A stretch of 64,000 nt of DNA, taken from the NCBI GenBank assembly GCA_001051155.2, contig JYIP02000003.1, positions 5,022,001 to 5,086,000 on the forward strand, read 5' to 3'. Position 1 is the first letter of the stretch. Each line of letters starts with the position of its first letter. Both the position numbers and the translations under genes were made by a program. The notes under the pieces are model-generated. The model did no database searches. It worked only from the letters and a program-made list of their open reading frames with translations, and was not told where the DNA came from. The DNA is from Chrysoporthe austroafricana (Eukaryota > Ascomycota > Sordariomycetes > Diaporthales > Cryphonectriaceae). Shown piece by piece: positions 36,951 through 49,300 of the stretch.

Positions 36951-39682
36951 TATCATGGTAGCATACGCGCACCCTCTCCACAGCTGCAGTCTGCGATCAG
37001 ACCCCGCCTACAGGGTACTATGCTCATGCTCAGGGGCGGCACAGCTGAGGTGATACGAGTGGCCATTCGCCATTCCGCCCCTCGCGGTCTGGAAGAGCCG
37101 AAACGCTCATCGCGACGTCATCTTACCGCTCGTCACGTCGCACATGAATGCGCGGCACCCTCGCACCTCTCGCTTCGTATTCTCGGTTCTCAGGTGTGAT
37201 GGCCAAAACTGAATTCCCAGGTCCCGGGCAAAGATTTCGGTTCACCAGAGCCAAGGCGCATGTGCTTCATGGGTGTCATGAAACAATTTCCCCAAGGCCG
37301 GCTGCAGAGGAGAACTAATCATTTCCATTTCAGGAACAGTCAGGGACATCCCGATTCTCTATCCAAGTAGTCGATCTGCTAAGCCTAACCAGCTCTGAAA
37401 CACCGGGCACGAGAGAGAGCGCGGCTGGGCTGTCGCCTGTGCGGTGCCACACAGTATTTGTGTAGATCTTTGTTGTTTAGGACACTGAAATAGGGGTCGC
37501 AGCAGCTCATGGGAACCTAGCGCGTTTGTGTTACTTACTGTCGCTTTACGTTGTCGTGCAGCACCTTACCATACATAGCACATGCATAGCCCTTCTCACT
37601 GCGGCAGGCTGCGGCTCCAAGGTCCAGCTCCTAAGGCATAGCAGATTTTGGTCCCCACCGCCTCGCCGTGTCGCTGCCCGGGCGCCTCGCCTGCATTAGT
37701 AGACGTAGGGTCCAATGGACCTTTTCATCCGGCCCATGGAGTTTCGGAGCAGCTCCTCCTAAGGTCGCTCGCCGCCCCACCGTCTTCAACCGTTGGCGCC
37801 GCGCCGCTTCTTCTACGGCCTGCCTTCTAGCCTCCCGACCTTGAGCGCTCGTTCCGTCTTGGCAACCCTGGCAGCATACAATGGAAAACAGCCCTGGACT
37901 CATGTGGCTAGGCTTGTGATGCTAGTGTGCGTATGCCAAGTGTCAAGTTTAGTGTCCAGTGCCGCGCTTTGCTTCTAGATTCGGAGACGGTGACAATATT
38001 GTCTGAGGTCTCAACTGCTCAGGGTTACCTAATGCTTAGATAGTACTCCCCCACCCTCCTTATAGTATCACGCTGCGTCATCCATGGAGTCCGGACCCTG
38101 CTCAGAACTGCCACTAGAGGGCTCCATCGGCTTGAGGCGTGGTCACTGGCTTGATGCTTTTTACGATAACGGGAGCATGGTGCATCGCTCCCGGCCTGGC
38201 TACTCACGGCCACAACCTTATCCTCCATCTATGGCCAACGACGTCTCCTACCGGCATATTAGCACCACCTTTCACCAGTCACCGTAGTGAGATTGTGCTG
38301 TGATGACATATAATCTCTAATTCGGAGAGCCCGAGTAACCGTACGCTGCCTCATTTTTAGAAGAAACCTGACGTTCTGGAATATCCACGACAAAGGTAGG
38401 TCGCCGTACCATAGCACCGCGGCGTTCGCGGGCGACGTCGGCATCTGATCCCCTACTACGGTGAGACCGAGGCCGCGGATACCGCGGAGAGGTCCCCTTC
38501 TCTGGAGACTTTCCTCGCTAGTGCCCGCAGCAGCCCTTTCTGCGTTAGGAGCCGCACGCATGTTATAATAGCCGTACAAGATCTCTTGTCATCGTGCGAA
38601 TGTCATTTGTAGTCCTTCGCAATCTTGGTGCGGTATTCGAATCGTGGATTGCTGTTTGCTCTACCTCTCTTGATGGTCAGCTCGGGTTGGCCTGTCGAGT
38701 CATTGCGAAGTCAACTTCTTTTGGGAGCCCGTGAACGCCTGGTTGAACACTTGATGGTAACCCTTGTCACCATACTCTTTTAATATCTTTCCGCTCATCT
38801 TAACAACTATGGTCGTTCAAGCAGCCTCTGTATGAAATCAAGGACATCTCCAAAGGCTACGCTTAGACAGAAGTCGTCCCAGCTATCTACACCTACATGT
38901 GCGCCAATGGGCTATGAATACTACGAACCAGAGTGGAGTTGTTCGTGACATGCTGACGCGACTAGTCACATGTGATATCTGTACAAGAGGACCAAAGTTC
39001 GGCGGTGACATTAATTGCTTTTCACAGGAGCACGACACGCAATCGGCCAGGCATCACAGACGTTAGGTACCTTATTCCAGAGGGAGAGACGTGCAAGTTC
39101 AAGTAAGCAGCGGATATCTGCGCTTGGAGCTTCTCTGCTCCCTATAAACCATCCTTAGACAGAAGAACGCTGAAGCCCTTGTTGAGCGTCTCCATCACCA
39201 CGGCGTCCACGATGCCTTCAGCGAACACTACAGCCGGGTCCATCAAATCTAGCTACTATATTGTCCTGCTGCAGCCCGTATTTCGTGGAATATCTTGCGT
39301 AGAATTTCGTTTTGGCACAGAGGATCATGCACCGCAATGGTTAGATTTTCTGTAATGAGGGATTCGACAGAGGTTGGCATCAGAGCCACGTCTCCTCTCC
39401 GCATGGTGTCTTGACATTATACTATCTTGGACCTTGCGGTAATAGGCTGGAGAGCCTGGTGAATCTTCCCACACACCTTCTGGTTCCACTCTGCGCCCCA
39501 TGCACTTCTTGTATCTGTACATGGCTTGGTCTGTTACAAGGGCAGGAATCTGGGCTTGGAAGGAGTCTCCATTTAATGATAACTGTTAAGGTGGTCTAAG
39601 GAGTGCTGAAGAACCAGCTCTATCCTTGATCCGTCGGGCTCGTTCCCGCCGTACTTATAGACCTTGGTTCTCGACGTCTGCC

Positions 39683-40799
39683 TCAGGCATCTATTACACA
39701 GCCCCCTTTCTTTATGCAGTTGGGTACCTTTCTTCCTGCCGTTGGGCGGGTCTTTATGCCCAACGGCGCGTAACTCGCGATGCCTAGATAATTCTCTTTT
39801 CCGGGAGCACCCTCAGGTGTCCGTGTAACATGGTCCCAGTCGCGCGTGAGCCACTCGGGATAATCCTCGTTGCCAAGAGTGTGAGGCACAACAACGACAC
39901 TATCCCAGTTGATAAGACCTCGAAGTTCGCCCTCTTCGGATACCATGAAGTTCTGGATATCGAAGTCTGGGTGGGAAAGAACGAAGGGATCCATCCCACT
40001 TGGCTCGGGGATCCAGTTGATTAGCTGGCGCAAGAGCAGCTGGAGACCTCTAAAAATAGTATTTTGTTCGTAATACGTGTCGATGATGAGTGTGTAATAC
40101 GATTTCAGGTCGCTAGGTGATGACAATGAGACGTATATAGGATTGTCATGTGGATCATCATGGACGAACCATCGGTCAGGCATAGCCTTGTAGTCAACTT
40201 GCCCCATCAACCCGACCCCTGATAGCTTCCCATCGTTTCCAAAGAGAACCGCCTGTTGGAAATGAAAACTTGCCTAAATTGTACTATTACCGAAGCGATG
40301 CTTTCGAGGGCGCGGATTCGGCATGTACAGGTGGTGTTGGGGCTGATGTCATTCAGGCGGTGCCCAAACCAGATATCATATAAAGGTGTTCCGGAAATAA
40401 AGGACATGAAAATGTAAGGACACAGAATAATGTTTTCCGTGGTTGAGGAGAAGTTCATAAAAGGATGGTGGTCTCACGCTTCAGGAGGCGCGTTGATTTG
40501 GCTTCGGAAGCTAGGGCCGAGGCGGAACACTCATCCCGAGTAGTCGCTGTGCCGTTGATCTTTGCGACCCAGTGAAGGGCGTCATAGAAGGTCAACGGGA
40601 AGAGTACATAGTAAGAGCCATACATGGACTCGCTAACCGAGGACTTCGTATTCGTGGCTAGGTCGTGCGGTCGGATGCGCTGCAAAATAGCGTTGACAAG
40701 CAAGAGCAGCAGCTCCCTGTCAAGTGTCGATAGAACTTCAGAAAACCAATTCTGTGTTTTCCCGAACCCCGGTAGAGCCCGAATAAGGTGACTGTTCAA
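39683..40799 (-). pseudogene. aminoglycoside-phosphotransferase (APH) family kinase-like pseudogene
   Basis: Three overlapping minus-strand frames together cover an APH-type fungal protein. The N part reads MYGSYYVLFPLTFYDALHW...EAKSTRLLKRETTI; the middle reads ILCPYIFMSFISGTPLYDIWF; the C part carries the catalytic-loop-like HPDFDIQN and the metal-binding-like LINWD. They do not join by introns. The first break is a small deletion near 40453-40463. One extra base near 40272-40281 and one missing base near 40239-40247 break the frame again; between them a third frame reads a family-like LGKFSFPTGGSL. The C-terminus diverges after LTRDWDH. Functional members are thought to phosphorylate small substrates, mostly unknown. 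Several independent frame errors argue for a decayed gene, not sequencing noise. No in-frame ATG starts the first block. Confidence 0.75.
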
Positions 40800-42393
40800 T
40801 ATGCTGCACTTGAGCCATTCTGGTCTGCAGGGCGGGCGAGCGAGCGAGAAGATGAAAAGAGGATATAGAGTTGGAGAAAAACAAGGCGATTGGGGAAAGC
40901 CACGAGGTTTCGACTCTTGGGTGTTGTTTGTATATGAGACGACTGGACCTTGAGCTTATTGACTCTTATGTCATGTTTACATGCGGATGAGAGAATGGTC
41001 CTTCTCGGCGCTTCATACCGACTTGCGGCCCATGTGCCCATGTAATACCATCATCGAACAACGCACGTGCCGCCCCCTCCCTCCCCCTTTTTTTTTTTCC
41101 AATTCAGAAAAGGAGATCTCTAAGTGAGTACTGCGAGAGTGAAAGAATGACGCTATGACGGGGACTCAGACGCGGAAATCGGCTAGAAGTTGCAGGTCGA
41201 GCCCGACTCAGCCCTGATGTCTTCTGGGTTTAGTAACGTTGAGATGTGCAGACCGACCTCATTTCATTATTAATTTGACGTCCAAGTCTTCCAAGATTGC
41301 TCACGTTTACCCAGAGAGCATTCTTTTCGTGTCAGCACGTCGCCGTGCAAGATATCCCTCAGGCTGTCATGATACATCAATATGTAGGTAATCATTCCCG
41401 GTCAAGAACTGCTTCCGCCCTGGAACCTCTCTGGGTCCATCTGGTCTCTGTCTCGAGAGTTTCAAGCGGGTCTCCGGGTCCTTTTATATGACTCCTGATG
41501 AGGGATTGCCATACAGCCAAACATTCACTAACGCGAGAACCACCGCTGTGACATGGGTGGCCGTCTTGCGTTCGCGGGTCCGTCAGGGAGAGAATATAGA
41601 GGCTTGAAAGAAAGCTCAAAAGTCCTCGATGGTAAAGCCCATAAAGGTATGGACATTTCGATCGATCCCTTATCCAGGCTCAACGCCCGCTCAGGCTCAA
41701 CGTCCAACCTGGAAGCTCAGGATCGATATGGCGAGCGTATAGAAGCTTCTTATGGCTGATGCTGGGAGCGAGTAGAAGATGCCTTTCTACCGATTGTGGA
41801 GTTGGAAGAAGCTTGGTGCTCTCTCACACGACCTCTGTGTGTGCTGTTACGATTTCTTTCGCCTATGTACAATTGGAAGCACTACTTACAGTACGTCCCA
41901 CGGTAGAGCACTACAGTAAGCAGGTGCAGGGATCCTGCCCCCCCTCCCACGCTGTAAGAACAGGGATTGCGTGGCTTGCGGTTAAACTGTCCCAGAGCCT
42001 CGGCATCGCGACGGGAGCGTCCGCTGTGGGGAGGGAGGAGGGATGTGAGGCTGGAGAGATTTCCAAGGTCTTGGATCTGATAGAAGTGAAGTGAAACTGC
42101 TCCATACTGACCTCACCTTATCTGCCTGCGCCATACCGTTTCTCGCCTGCTGCTGATTGAGTCCTCGCAACCTCTGCTGAGACTGACCGTGGTCCTGGCC
42201 CAGGTGATTGATATTGACCTACCTGCACTCTGAGAGTCGAGTCGACGGCGACTTGCACTCTTGCACGCTCTGGGAAGTAGACCTGCACAGAAACCTAGGG
42301 GGACACCTCGATCAAACATCGAGACGGGGTCTATCCGTATGCAGAGAGATAGCAGAGGGATATTACTTCTGCAAGGGAACTACACACACCACG
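40800..42393. other. 1.6-kb intergenic region
   Basis: It lies upstream of both the APH pseudogene and the thioesterase gene. No domain-bearing frame is seen. Confidence 0.5.
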
Positions 42394-43387
42394 ATGCCCG
42401 GGCCAGCAGATGTGCCCCCCCCTTTGAGGGAGGAAAACAGGCGCAAGGCCATGGCCGCCGTCCAGAGCATCTTCGAACGGTACGTCCTGAAGAGCTCGAC
42501 TGCTGCCGCCAGGGACATCACGCTCCGCCAGCAGGCCCTGTTCCGGCCTAGGGTTCCGGTCCCCCCAAAGCCTTCTCCCCTAGCCATCTATCACGACCGG
42601 ACTGACAATCCCCTCCCACCAAAGCTACCGCATCATCCAGGCCCGGAGCGGCCCGGCCTTCGACAACGCAACTATGCAGAACACCACCATCCTGGACGCC
42701 TCCGTCGGCCCGCCCTACGACGTGCCGCCGCCGCCGCCGCCGACCCCCGGCGCAGGCGGGGCGCTCCCGCCGTTGCCGAACACGGGTATCGTGTCGTCGT
42801 GCACGAGCAGGATCCTCATCGGCCCCGAGTTCGGTAACTACAACGGCGTGATGCACGGCGGCGCGGCGGGCGTCATCTTCGATATGCTGACGACCATCGC
42901 GCTGGGGCCCGTCTCCCGGCCTGGGTTCTGGTCGTGAGTCGAGAGCCACTCCCGGGAGAATCACCTCCCAGCCCCTCACCCCTTCGACCTCAGTTAGTAC
43001 CAGTCTTGATGGGCATCATGCTGACGAAGGGGCCGGCGCAGGTTTCTGGGCGGCGTCACGAGGACGCTAAGCATCGGCTACCTGAAAGCCGTACCTATAA
43101 GTCCGTCCCCCGCCGGGCTTAGTTGTGTGTGTGTGTGTGTGTGACGCGTGCCTGCTGACACATCCCTAGATACGACGGTAGTAGTCCACGCCTATGCGTA
43201 CCAGGTCGGCCGGCAGACGGCCTACATAAAGGGGTGGATGACCAGCGAGGACGGAAAGACGACGTATGCCGTGTGCGACCACCACAAGATCCACGTGCCG
43301 ACGCCCAAGGACCACATGGAGTTGAGGGTACCGTGGGATGATTTGTGGGACGAGAATGGGAAGGAGAAGCCCGCGGCAAAGTTATAG
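42394..43387 (+). CDS. HotDog-fold acyl-CoA thioesterase (4HBT, PaaI-like)
   Basis: Four exons, 42394-42479, 42625-42933, 43042-43100 and 43170-43387, encode 223 residues. The HotDog signature lies in exon 2: NYNGVMHGGAAGVIFDMLTT, where HGG precedes the central helix with an acidic residue used in catalysis. It is followed by TLSIGYLKAVPI and VVVHAYAYQVGRQTAYIKGW, the usual strand pattern. The first intron is set by GTACGT at 42480 and the acceptor CCAAAG at 42624; the earlier CCCTAG would shift the frame. The third intron has a less common donor, GTCCGT, and contains a TG microsatellite. These enzymes hydrolyse acyl-CoA thioesters; chain specificity is unknown. A proline run lies near residue 65. 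Nothing nearby indicates a pathway. Confidence 0.83.
43124..43143. repeat. TG microsatellite in a thioesterase intron
   Basis: About ten TG units sit inside the third intron, about 25 bases before its acceptor at 43169. Confidence 0.85.
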
Positions 43388-43715
43388 GCCCCCAGTTCAG
43401 CGCCACGACGGTAGCCTTGGGAAGAGGTGCCGGGCCAGACGCCTGCGCTTTATTCTCGGGCGGTGATCAGCTTCACGTCTCGGGATCCCGGTGTCATCGA
43501 GGCCGCTGGTGGTCCGCTCGCGCGGCTGGCAAGCCGATCTTGTCATTTGGAATAGTAACATTAGTAGAGTACAATGTGATAATTTAATGTTGATCGTGGT
43601 GGATAGCCTCCCGGTAACCTTGCATGCAGCTATGTTGTCCCGACGCTATTCACTGCCGCCCTTCCCGCAAAGCCCGTCTTACCGGGTGTGCCTCCGCAGC
43701 GCGGCCGCTCTCCAG
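43388..43715. other. intergenic, convergent 3' ends
   Basis: About 0.33 kb between the thioesterase stop and the stop of the minus-strand membrane protein. Nothing else is seen. Confidence 0.5.
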
Positions 43716-44201
43716 CTACAGCCGGATATACAGGTCCAGGCAGTCGATCCTCCATTCCCTCTTCCCTAGCAGACTCCTCAGCCACTCCATCCCTACCCCC
43801 GTCCACTCCGTCTTGGCCTGCGCGGCCTGTTCCGCCGCGGCGCCGACCAAGGCGTTGGCCGTGGTGTTGACCAGATCTCTGGCCACGAGCGCCGTGGCGT
43901 TGGCTGTGGCGGTCATGTCCTGCAGGGAACTCAGCAGGGACGAGGCGTTGCCGGAACCGGCGGTCTCGCTCGTGAAGTACGACAGGCCGGGCCTCGGCTG
44001 GAACCAGTTGCTGCTGAAGTCGAAGAAGCACCTGTCGGACCAGTTGCACGAGGTCATGAACAGGATGAGCAGCAGGAAGGAGCAGTAGACGCAGGGGCGG
44101 TTGAGGAAGTAGGTGCAGACGAAGAAGAGGAAGATGAAGGCCGGCGAGGCGTTGGTCGGGATGAAGAGGAGGGGGAGCCAGCTAGAAGGGGGGAGAGACA
44201 T
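43716..44201 (-). CDS. small membrane protein, uncharacterised
   Basis: The minus-strand frame from ATG at 44201 gives 161 residues. Two hydrophobic segments near residues 20-33 and 39-50 flank a Cys-containing turn. They are followed by MTSCNWSDRCFFDF and a polar domain with several N-x-S/T sequons (NAS, NAT, NTT) and an amphipathic Ala-rich helix. I do not recognise the family. The pyrimidine-rich CTCCCCCCTTCTAG just before codon 8 looks like a splice acceptor. An alternative model starts at an ATG near 44323, splices from a GTACAG donor near 44247 to this acceptor, and keeps the same frame from WLPLL onward. The start is therefore uncertain, while the C-terminal ~150 residues are common to both models. 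Topology and function are inference only. Confidence 0.5.
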   Translation of the reverse strand: MSLPPSSWLPLLFIPTNASPAFIFLFFVCTYFLNRPCVYCSFLLLILFMTSCNWSDRCFFDFSSNWFQPRPGLSYFTSETAGSGNASSLLSSLQDMTATANATALVARDLVNTTANALVGAAAEQAAQAKTEWTGVGMEWLRSLLGKREWRIDCLDLYIRL

Positions 44202-46048
44202 GTCAGTTTCCCTCTTGTTCTTCTTCATTTTCTTCTTCTTCTTCTCCTGTACAGGAGGGGGTTGGGGGAGAGCAGGGGGCGGGGGCTGGCCGGTTGTGGC
44301 TTGACTCGCCTTCGCAGACAGAACATGTTGGCTGGTCGCGGGGATGGATGTGACGATCGGTCTTGACTTGTCAGATGTGCTCGATTCACCGCCGGGTGGT
44401 CGAGGCGATTGGCATCGCCAGAGGACGGGGCGCCGGCGGTAGGTGTCTAAGCCGCGATGGCGCGGAGCGCAGGCGCGGGCTGGTCTGGCCGATCAAAGGA
44501 TCGAGATGATCGTGGCGACGGGCAGTAAGGATGCCGTGCGGATGCAGAGGAGGCGCGTGCACGAGTGCGGTTCGCGGAAGACGGAGGTGTGCTGGGTAAG
44601 GACGAGCGCCGTAGGTATGCTCCTGTTCTGACGGTATGCTAGGGGGTGTCTCTAGGTAGAGAGAGGGCTAAGGCCGTGATGGTAGACGTAAAAAGGCTGG
44701 CGAGAGGCGAAGTTGGAGGATTGTTGGTTGGTGTCGATGCGATGTCAGCAAGGCCCCGTACGAATTCGTCAAAGCGAGCGCAGGGGTCTAACGACGGTAG
44801 TTCCGCAGGTACGTACTCAGGTACTGTGCTGCCACCTGCCTAGGGCAGGGCCTGGGGCAGGCAGCACCACGCCACCAGCGGGTGGACGACCCGGCAAATT
44901 GGAGCTGGGGTTGCAGTTCTGGCACTAGCACCCAGCATTGCCGCACCGCAACGTACTCAGTAATTAGTAAGTACTGGGTATGCACTACTGGGTATGTAGC
45001 GCGCACCACAGTACCCACCACCCGCGACATGGTACTTGCATAGCATGGATCTGGTGGGCACCACCGCTGCCGGTCTACCCAATATTTAGCGGCTCTGCAG
45101 CCAGAAGACCTACCCACTAGGGAAGGCCTGGGAAGGCCTGGGCGCAACGGATGCACCTGGCGATCGATGGGCACAGGTCTCCTGCCGGCCCGTCAGCCAC
45201 TCACTGTGCGCTGCGTGGCCCAGCATCAACCTTCTCTCCCCTCTGCCCTCTCTTGTGGTTTCTGTTTGCATGTGTCGCATGACGTGACCGCTGTGCTGCT
45301 TCTGCTTGCACTTTGCGCCTGCAGGCCTGACTGCTGCATGTCCACCCGAAAAAAAACAACCTCTACGGGACCTCCGGCAAAAGACGTCAAGCAGACGTTG
45401 GGCCGCCAGGGTGCAGAGCGTGCAGAGGGTGATAGATCGCCAGCCCTCGCCCTCGCCACTTTTCTACCATCTTGGGCCTCCTTCTCCACCTCGTCTTCTT
45501 TTTCCCACCCGTCAACTCACTCACCCACCCACTCGCTCACTCTCCCATCCCATCGCATGTCTGCCCTGTCCCGTCCCTAGGCCGGCCAGCAGTCTGCATC
45601 GCGTCCCTCGCGTCTTGCCTATCTCCTCGACAGGCAGGCATAGCGGAGTGCGATATACTGCCGTCTGGTCCAGATTCGACCTGGTCTGGGCGGGGGGCTC
45701 TCTCTCAACTATGACATAGACCCTTGGCGCCTTACCCATCTCCCGTTTGATAGTTGGGCCTAGGCAGCTAGGTACCACCCCCCTCCCCCCGAAACAGCCC
45801 AATCACTTCTCATCATCACTTTTCCCACTTTTATTTTTCTCCAGCCCGGCGGCTCTCCCATTATCAACCTCGCCCGACCCTCCAAACCCGTTCCTTGTCG
45901 CGGCCCCCTTCGCAGAGCTGCACCCTCAATTGAGTCCTTCCACGCTGGACACGCCCCGCGGGGACTGAGCACGAGCTGACCTCAGCGCTGCGTCGCCTCC
46001 CATCGGTGCTGGCCACGCTCCGACAAGCTCGACGACGACCTCATCATC
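44202..46048. other. 1.8-kb divergent intergenic region
   Basis: It lies upstream of the small membrane protein and EDC4. It contains many short GTAC/GGTAC words between about 44800 and 45060 and a long C/T-rich stretch at 45230-45900 that probably forms the EDC4 promoter and 5' UTR. No gene is supported. Confidence 0.5.
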
Positions 46049-46311
46049 ATGGCTAGCTACGGTGGCGGGGGCCCCGGTGCTCCTGGCGCTGCTCCCGCTT
46101 CTGCCGACGGCTCCATCAATTCCATCCTCGCGCAGCTCCAGCAGCACCACAACCAGCGCCTCCAGTCCAGCGACCCCGTCGCCGCCGCCGCCCAGTTTCA
46201 GCAGCACCAGCAGCAGGCCGCCCAGCAGCTCCAGCAGCTGCAGTGGAGGCCCACCATCGCCGACCTGCGCAACAACATGCACCTGCTTGGCGAGGAGCCC
46301 CTCCGTCCGCA

Positions 46312-46376
<65 letters not shown>

Positions 46377-49300
46377 GCCAGGGCCAGGGCCAGGCGGATG
46401 ATCCCCAGGCTGTCGACAGCCACAGCAGCTACCCTCCCCCGGCCGCTCCTACCCCTCCGTCTGGCGCCATGTTCCCCCCGGGCCTGATGGCGAGACCTGG
46501 CGCTGAGGGCAACGAGGACCGCACCGCGAACCTGCTGAGCCTCCTGAAGATCAGCAGCGGCAGCCAGGGAGCCCAGCAGAGCTCCTCCCAGCCCAGCCTC
46601 CCCCAGCCCCAGCCCGCCGACCAGCTCCGCCGCGAGTCTCTCATCCGCCACGCCTCCGACCAGGGCAACCACATGATACACGCGCCAGCCCCGTCCTCTG
46701 CCGACCCCACCGGCCTGCTCGCTGCCCTTATGAAGGGCAAGTTTGAAGCTGACGCGCCGAAGCCGGAGCCGCCACCTCAGCAACAGCAGCAGCAGCAGCC
46801 ACCGTTTGCAAGCAGCTGGAACTCCGACCCTCCTCCCAAGGACACACAGCGGTATCTCCTTGACCTCCTCAATAGGCCCAAACCCAGCCAGGACGATACA
46901 CCTGTCGAGGCTCCTGCCGCGGTTGAGCGAGATTTGGCTGAGGCTCCTGCAGTTCCGACTGCTTCGTCCTTCGACTTCGCTCCTAAGGATGCCGGCCCCG
47001 CGCAGCTGAAGTTCGAGCCCTCGCCTGCTCAGTCGAGCCGGGACGGCACCCCGACTACGAAGGCGGCCATGTTTAGCCATGTCAACCCTTTCGAGGAGCT
47101 CGTCGCTTCGGTCTCTCCGCAGAACCGAGCCTCGAAGAGCTCTGCAACCCCTTGCGCATCCGCCTCCCCGAGTATCCAAGGCCAACCTACCGCGCCTATT
47201 CAGATACTCAAGAAGCCTGGTTCCGCGCATGGCCCCCTTGACCATGGCCCTCTCGACCACAAGCGTCTCTCAAGCACCAGCAGCCACCTCGAGGGCCGCG
47301 AGCATGTCCGCCGCAAGTTTGATTCGACGCCCACCTCGCAACACTCTAACCCTCCTTACCCCGTCCGTGAGGCAGAGGACAAGAACAAGGAGACTGTGTC
47401 TGAGGCGGTCAGCGACATTGCGGACCAGGTCAACAAGGAGGCGCAGGAGGCACTGGCACGTGCGGAAGATGAGCAGGCGCAGGCCCGGATCACTCAGGAG
47501 CTCAGGGATATGATGGCGGCCAAGACTGACAAGGAGTTCGAGGAGGCTGCCGCAGCTGCAGCCTATGATATCAAGCACGAGCTGGACAGAGAAGAGAACC
47601 GGGAGGCCCTCGACGCTACCTTGCGACCTGATATGGCGAAGGCCGTCCGCGATATTGTGGACAGTACTGCTCAGGGTCCGATCGCTGACAGCTGGGAGAG
47701 TGCTGAAGCTGAGGACGAGATCGTTGTCATCGAGGAGACGACAAAACCCATCAAAGTCTATAACTTCCCCATGAAGCCCTGGATCGCTATCAATGTCCAG
47801 GATGCCGCCAACGATGCGCGTCCCGTGATCCGCGACGAGTCCATCCTCGATATCGCTAGGCTGAAGAAGGAGTTCGACCAGATAGATCGGAACCTTGTCG
47901 CTGCGTCCGAAAATTACCTGGCATACGGCATGTCCAAGGCCGGCGGCCTTCGCGTTATTAGACAGGATGACGGCCGTGATGCCAAGCTGTTCTCCGATAC
48001 TAAGGACCGCATCTTCAACCTCGCCATCTCTTCTACCCCTGCTGACCAGCACTCTACGGTCAAGGAATCCATCATCGGCACAGGCATTAGCGGCACTGTC
48101 TACTGGGTCCAGGTCAAGGATGGGGAGAAGGATCACCTCGAAGACGCTCATCTGGAACAGTACGCGTTCGCCCTGCCCCCGAGCAGCACCCAGGAAGGCG
48201 ACGCTCCGGGCGGCGTTCTCAAGACTAGGGCTCGTCCTTCTACAAACCACCCCGAATATTTTGCCGTTGGCCGCGGCAAATCGATCAGCATCATCTTCCC
48301 GTCCTTCGTTATGCGGCGCAATCTGCTCAAACCGAGCCATGATCGCGTCGTCGACACCGACCGGCTGGCCAAGGAGTGCTCCCTTAAGATCAATACTGGA
48401 AAGGCTGGTAAGGACTTCACTTTCAGTCAGGATGACACTGTGGTGGTCTCGCTGGACAAGTCGGGCCGTGTCAAGTTCTGGGACGTCCGGGAGTTGACGA
48501 CAATGGACGAGAATGGAGGGCCGGCTCACACGTCCTTGGAGGTGAAGGAACCTCTAATGACCTTGACCACTACACCCGAGGGAGAGAAGGCCTGGCCCAC
48601 CTCAGTTCTGCTACTGGACAAGTTTCGACCGTATCAGAAGCGGACTGCTCTTCGCTACTTGATTGTGGGTATGAAACAGAACCACACGTTGCAGCTGTGG
48701 GACCTGGCACTGGGCAAACCGGTCCAGGAATTCAACCTGCCGCATAGCAAGGAGTCCGATGCCGTCTGCAGTGTTATGTATCACCCAGCCTCCGGTATTA
48801 TCGTCGTCGGCCACCCTACCCGAAACTCCATCTACTTCCTGCATCTCTCAGCCCCTAAGTATGCGTTGAAGAACAACTCCCAGGTGGATTATATCCAGAA
48901 ATTGGTGGCGCAAGACTCATCGATTCCCGTTCCTGACTCTACTGCGGTCATCAGCGGGATGAGGGAGTACTCGTTCGCCAACAAGGGTGTCTTGCGCAGC
49001 CTGTATCTCCTCCAGCAGCCGGCCTCTGCCAGTGATGGCGACGAGGCGACCCTGTTTGAGCTGTACGCTATGCATTCCAAGGGTGTGGCCTGCCTCTCGA
49101 TCAAGGCCCCAGACCTTGGTTGGGACAAGGACAATAAGGTCATGGACCCAGTCAATGCGATCGAAGCTGGTGTGGTGGAGATCGGAAAGCTAAAACAGCC
49201 CCCTCTTCAACCTCAGGCCCAACCTACCGAGGAAGCGACCCCACCAGCTCCAATCCGTCTTGCCGTCCGCCCGAAGGAGGCTGTACCTGAAACTGCGCAT

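Larger units (their letters stand above)
33487..39682. other. 6.2-kb gene-free region with assembly gap
   Basis: No complete gene is supported. It holds a perfect 10-bp inverted repeat at 34119-34144, a T-run near 35380, low-quality homopolymer sequence with one N at 36307-36526, a CA microsatellite at 36923, and a possible coding remnant around 38797-39250. Part of this spacer may be misassembled. Confidence 0.5.

Noticed and set aside
45926..48529. Two long minus-strand open frames (444 and 419 codons) opposite EDC4
   Set aside because: They are shadows of the GC-rich EDC4 exon; the leucine runs come from the CAG tract, and no domains are present.
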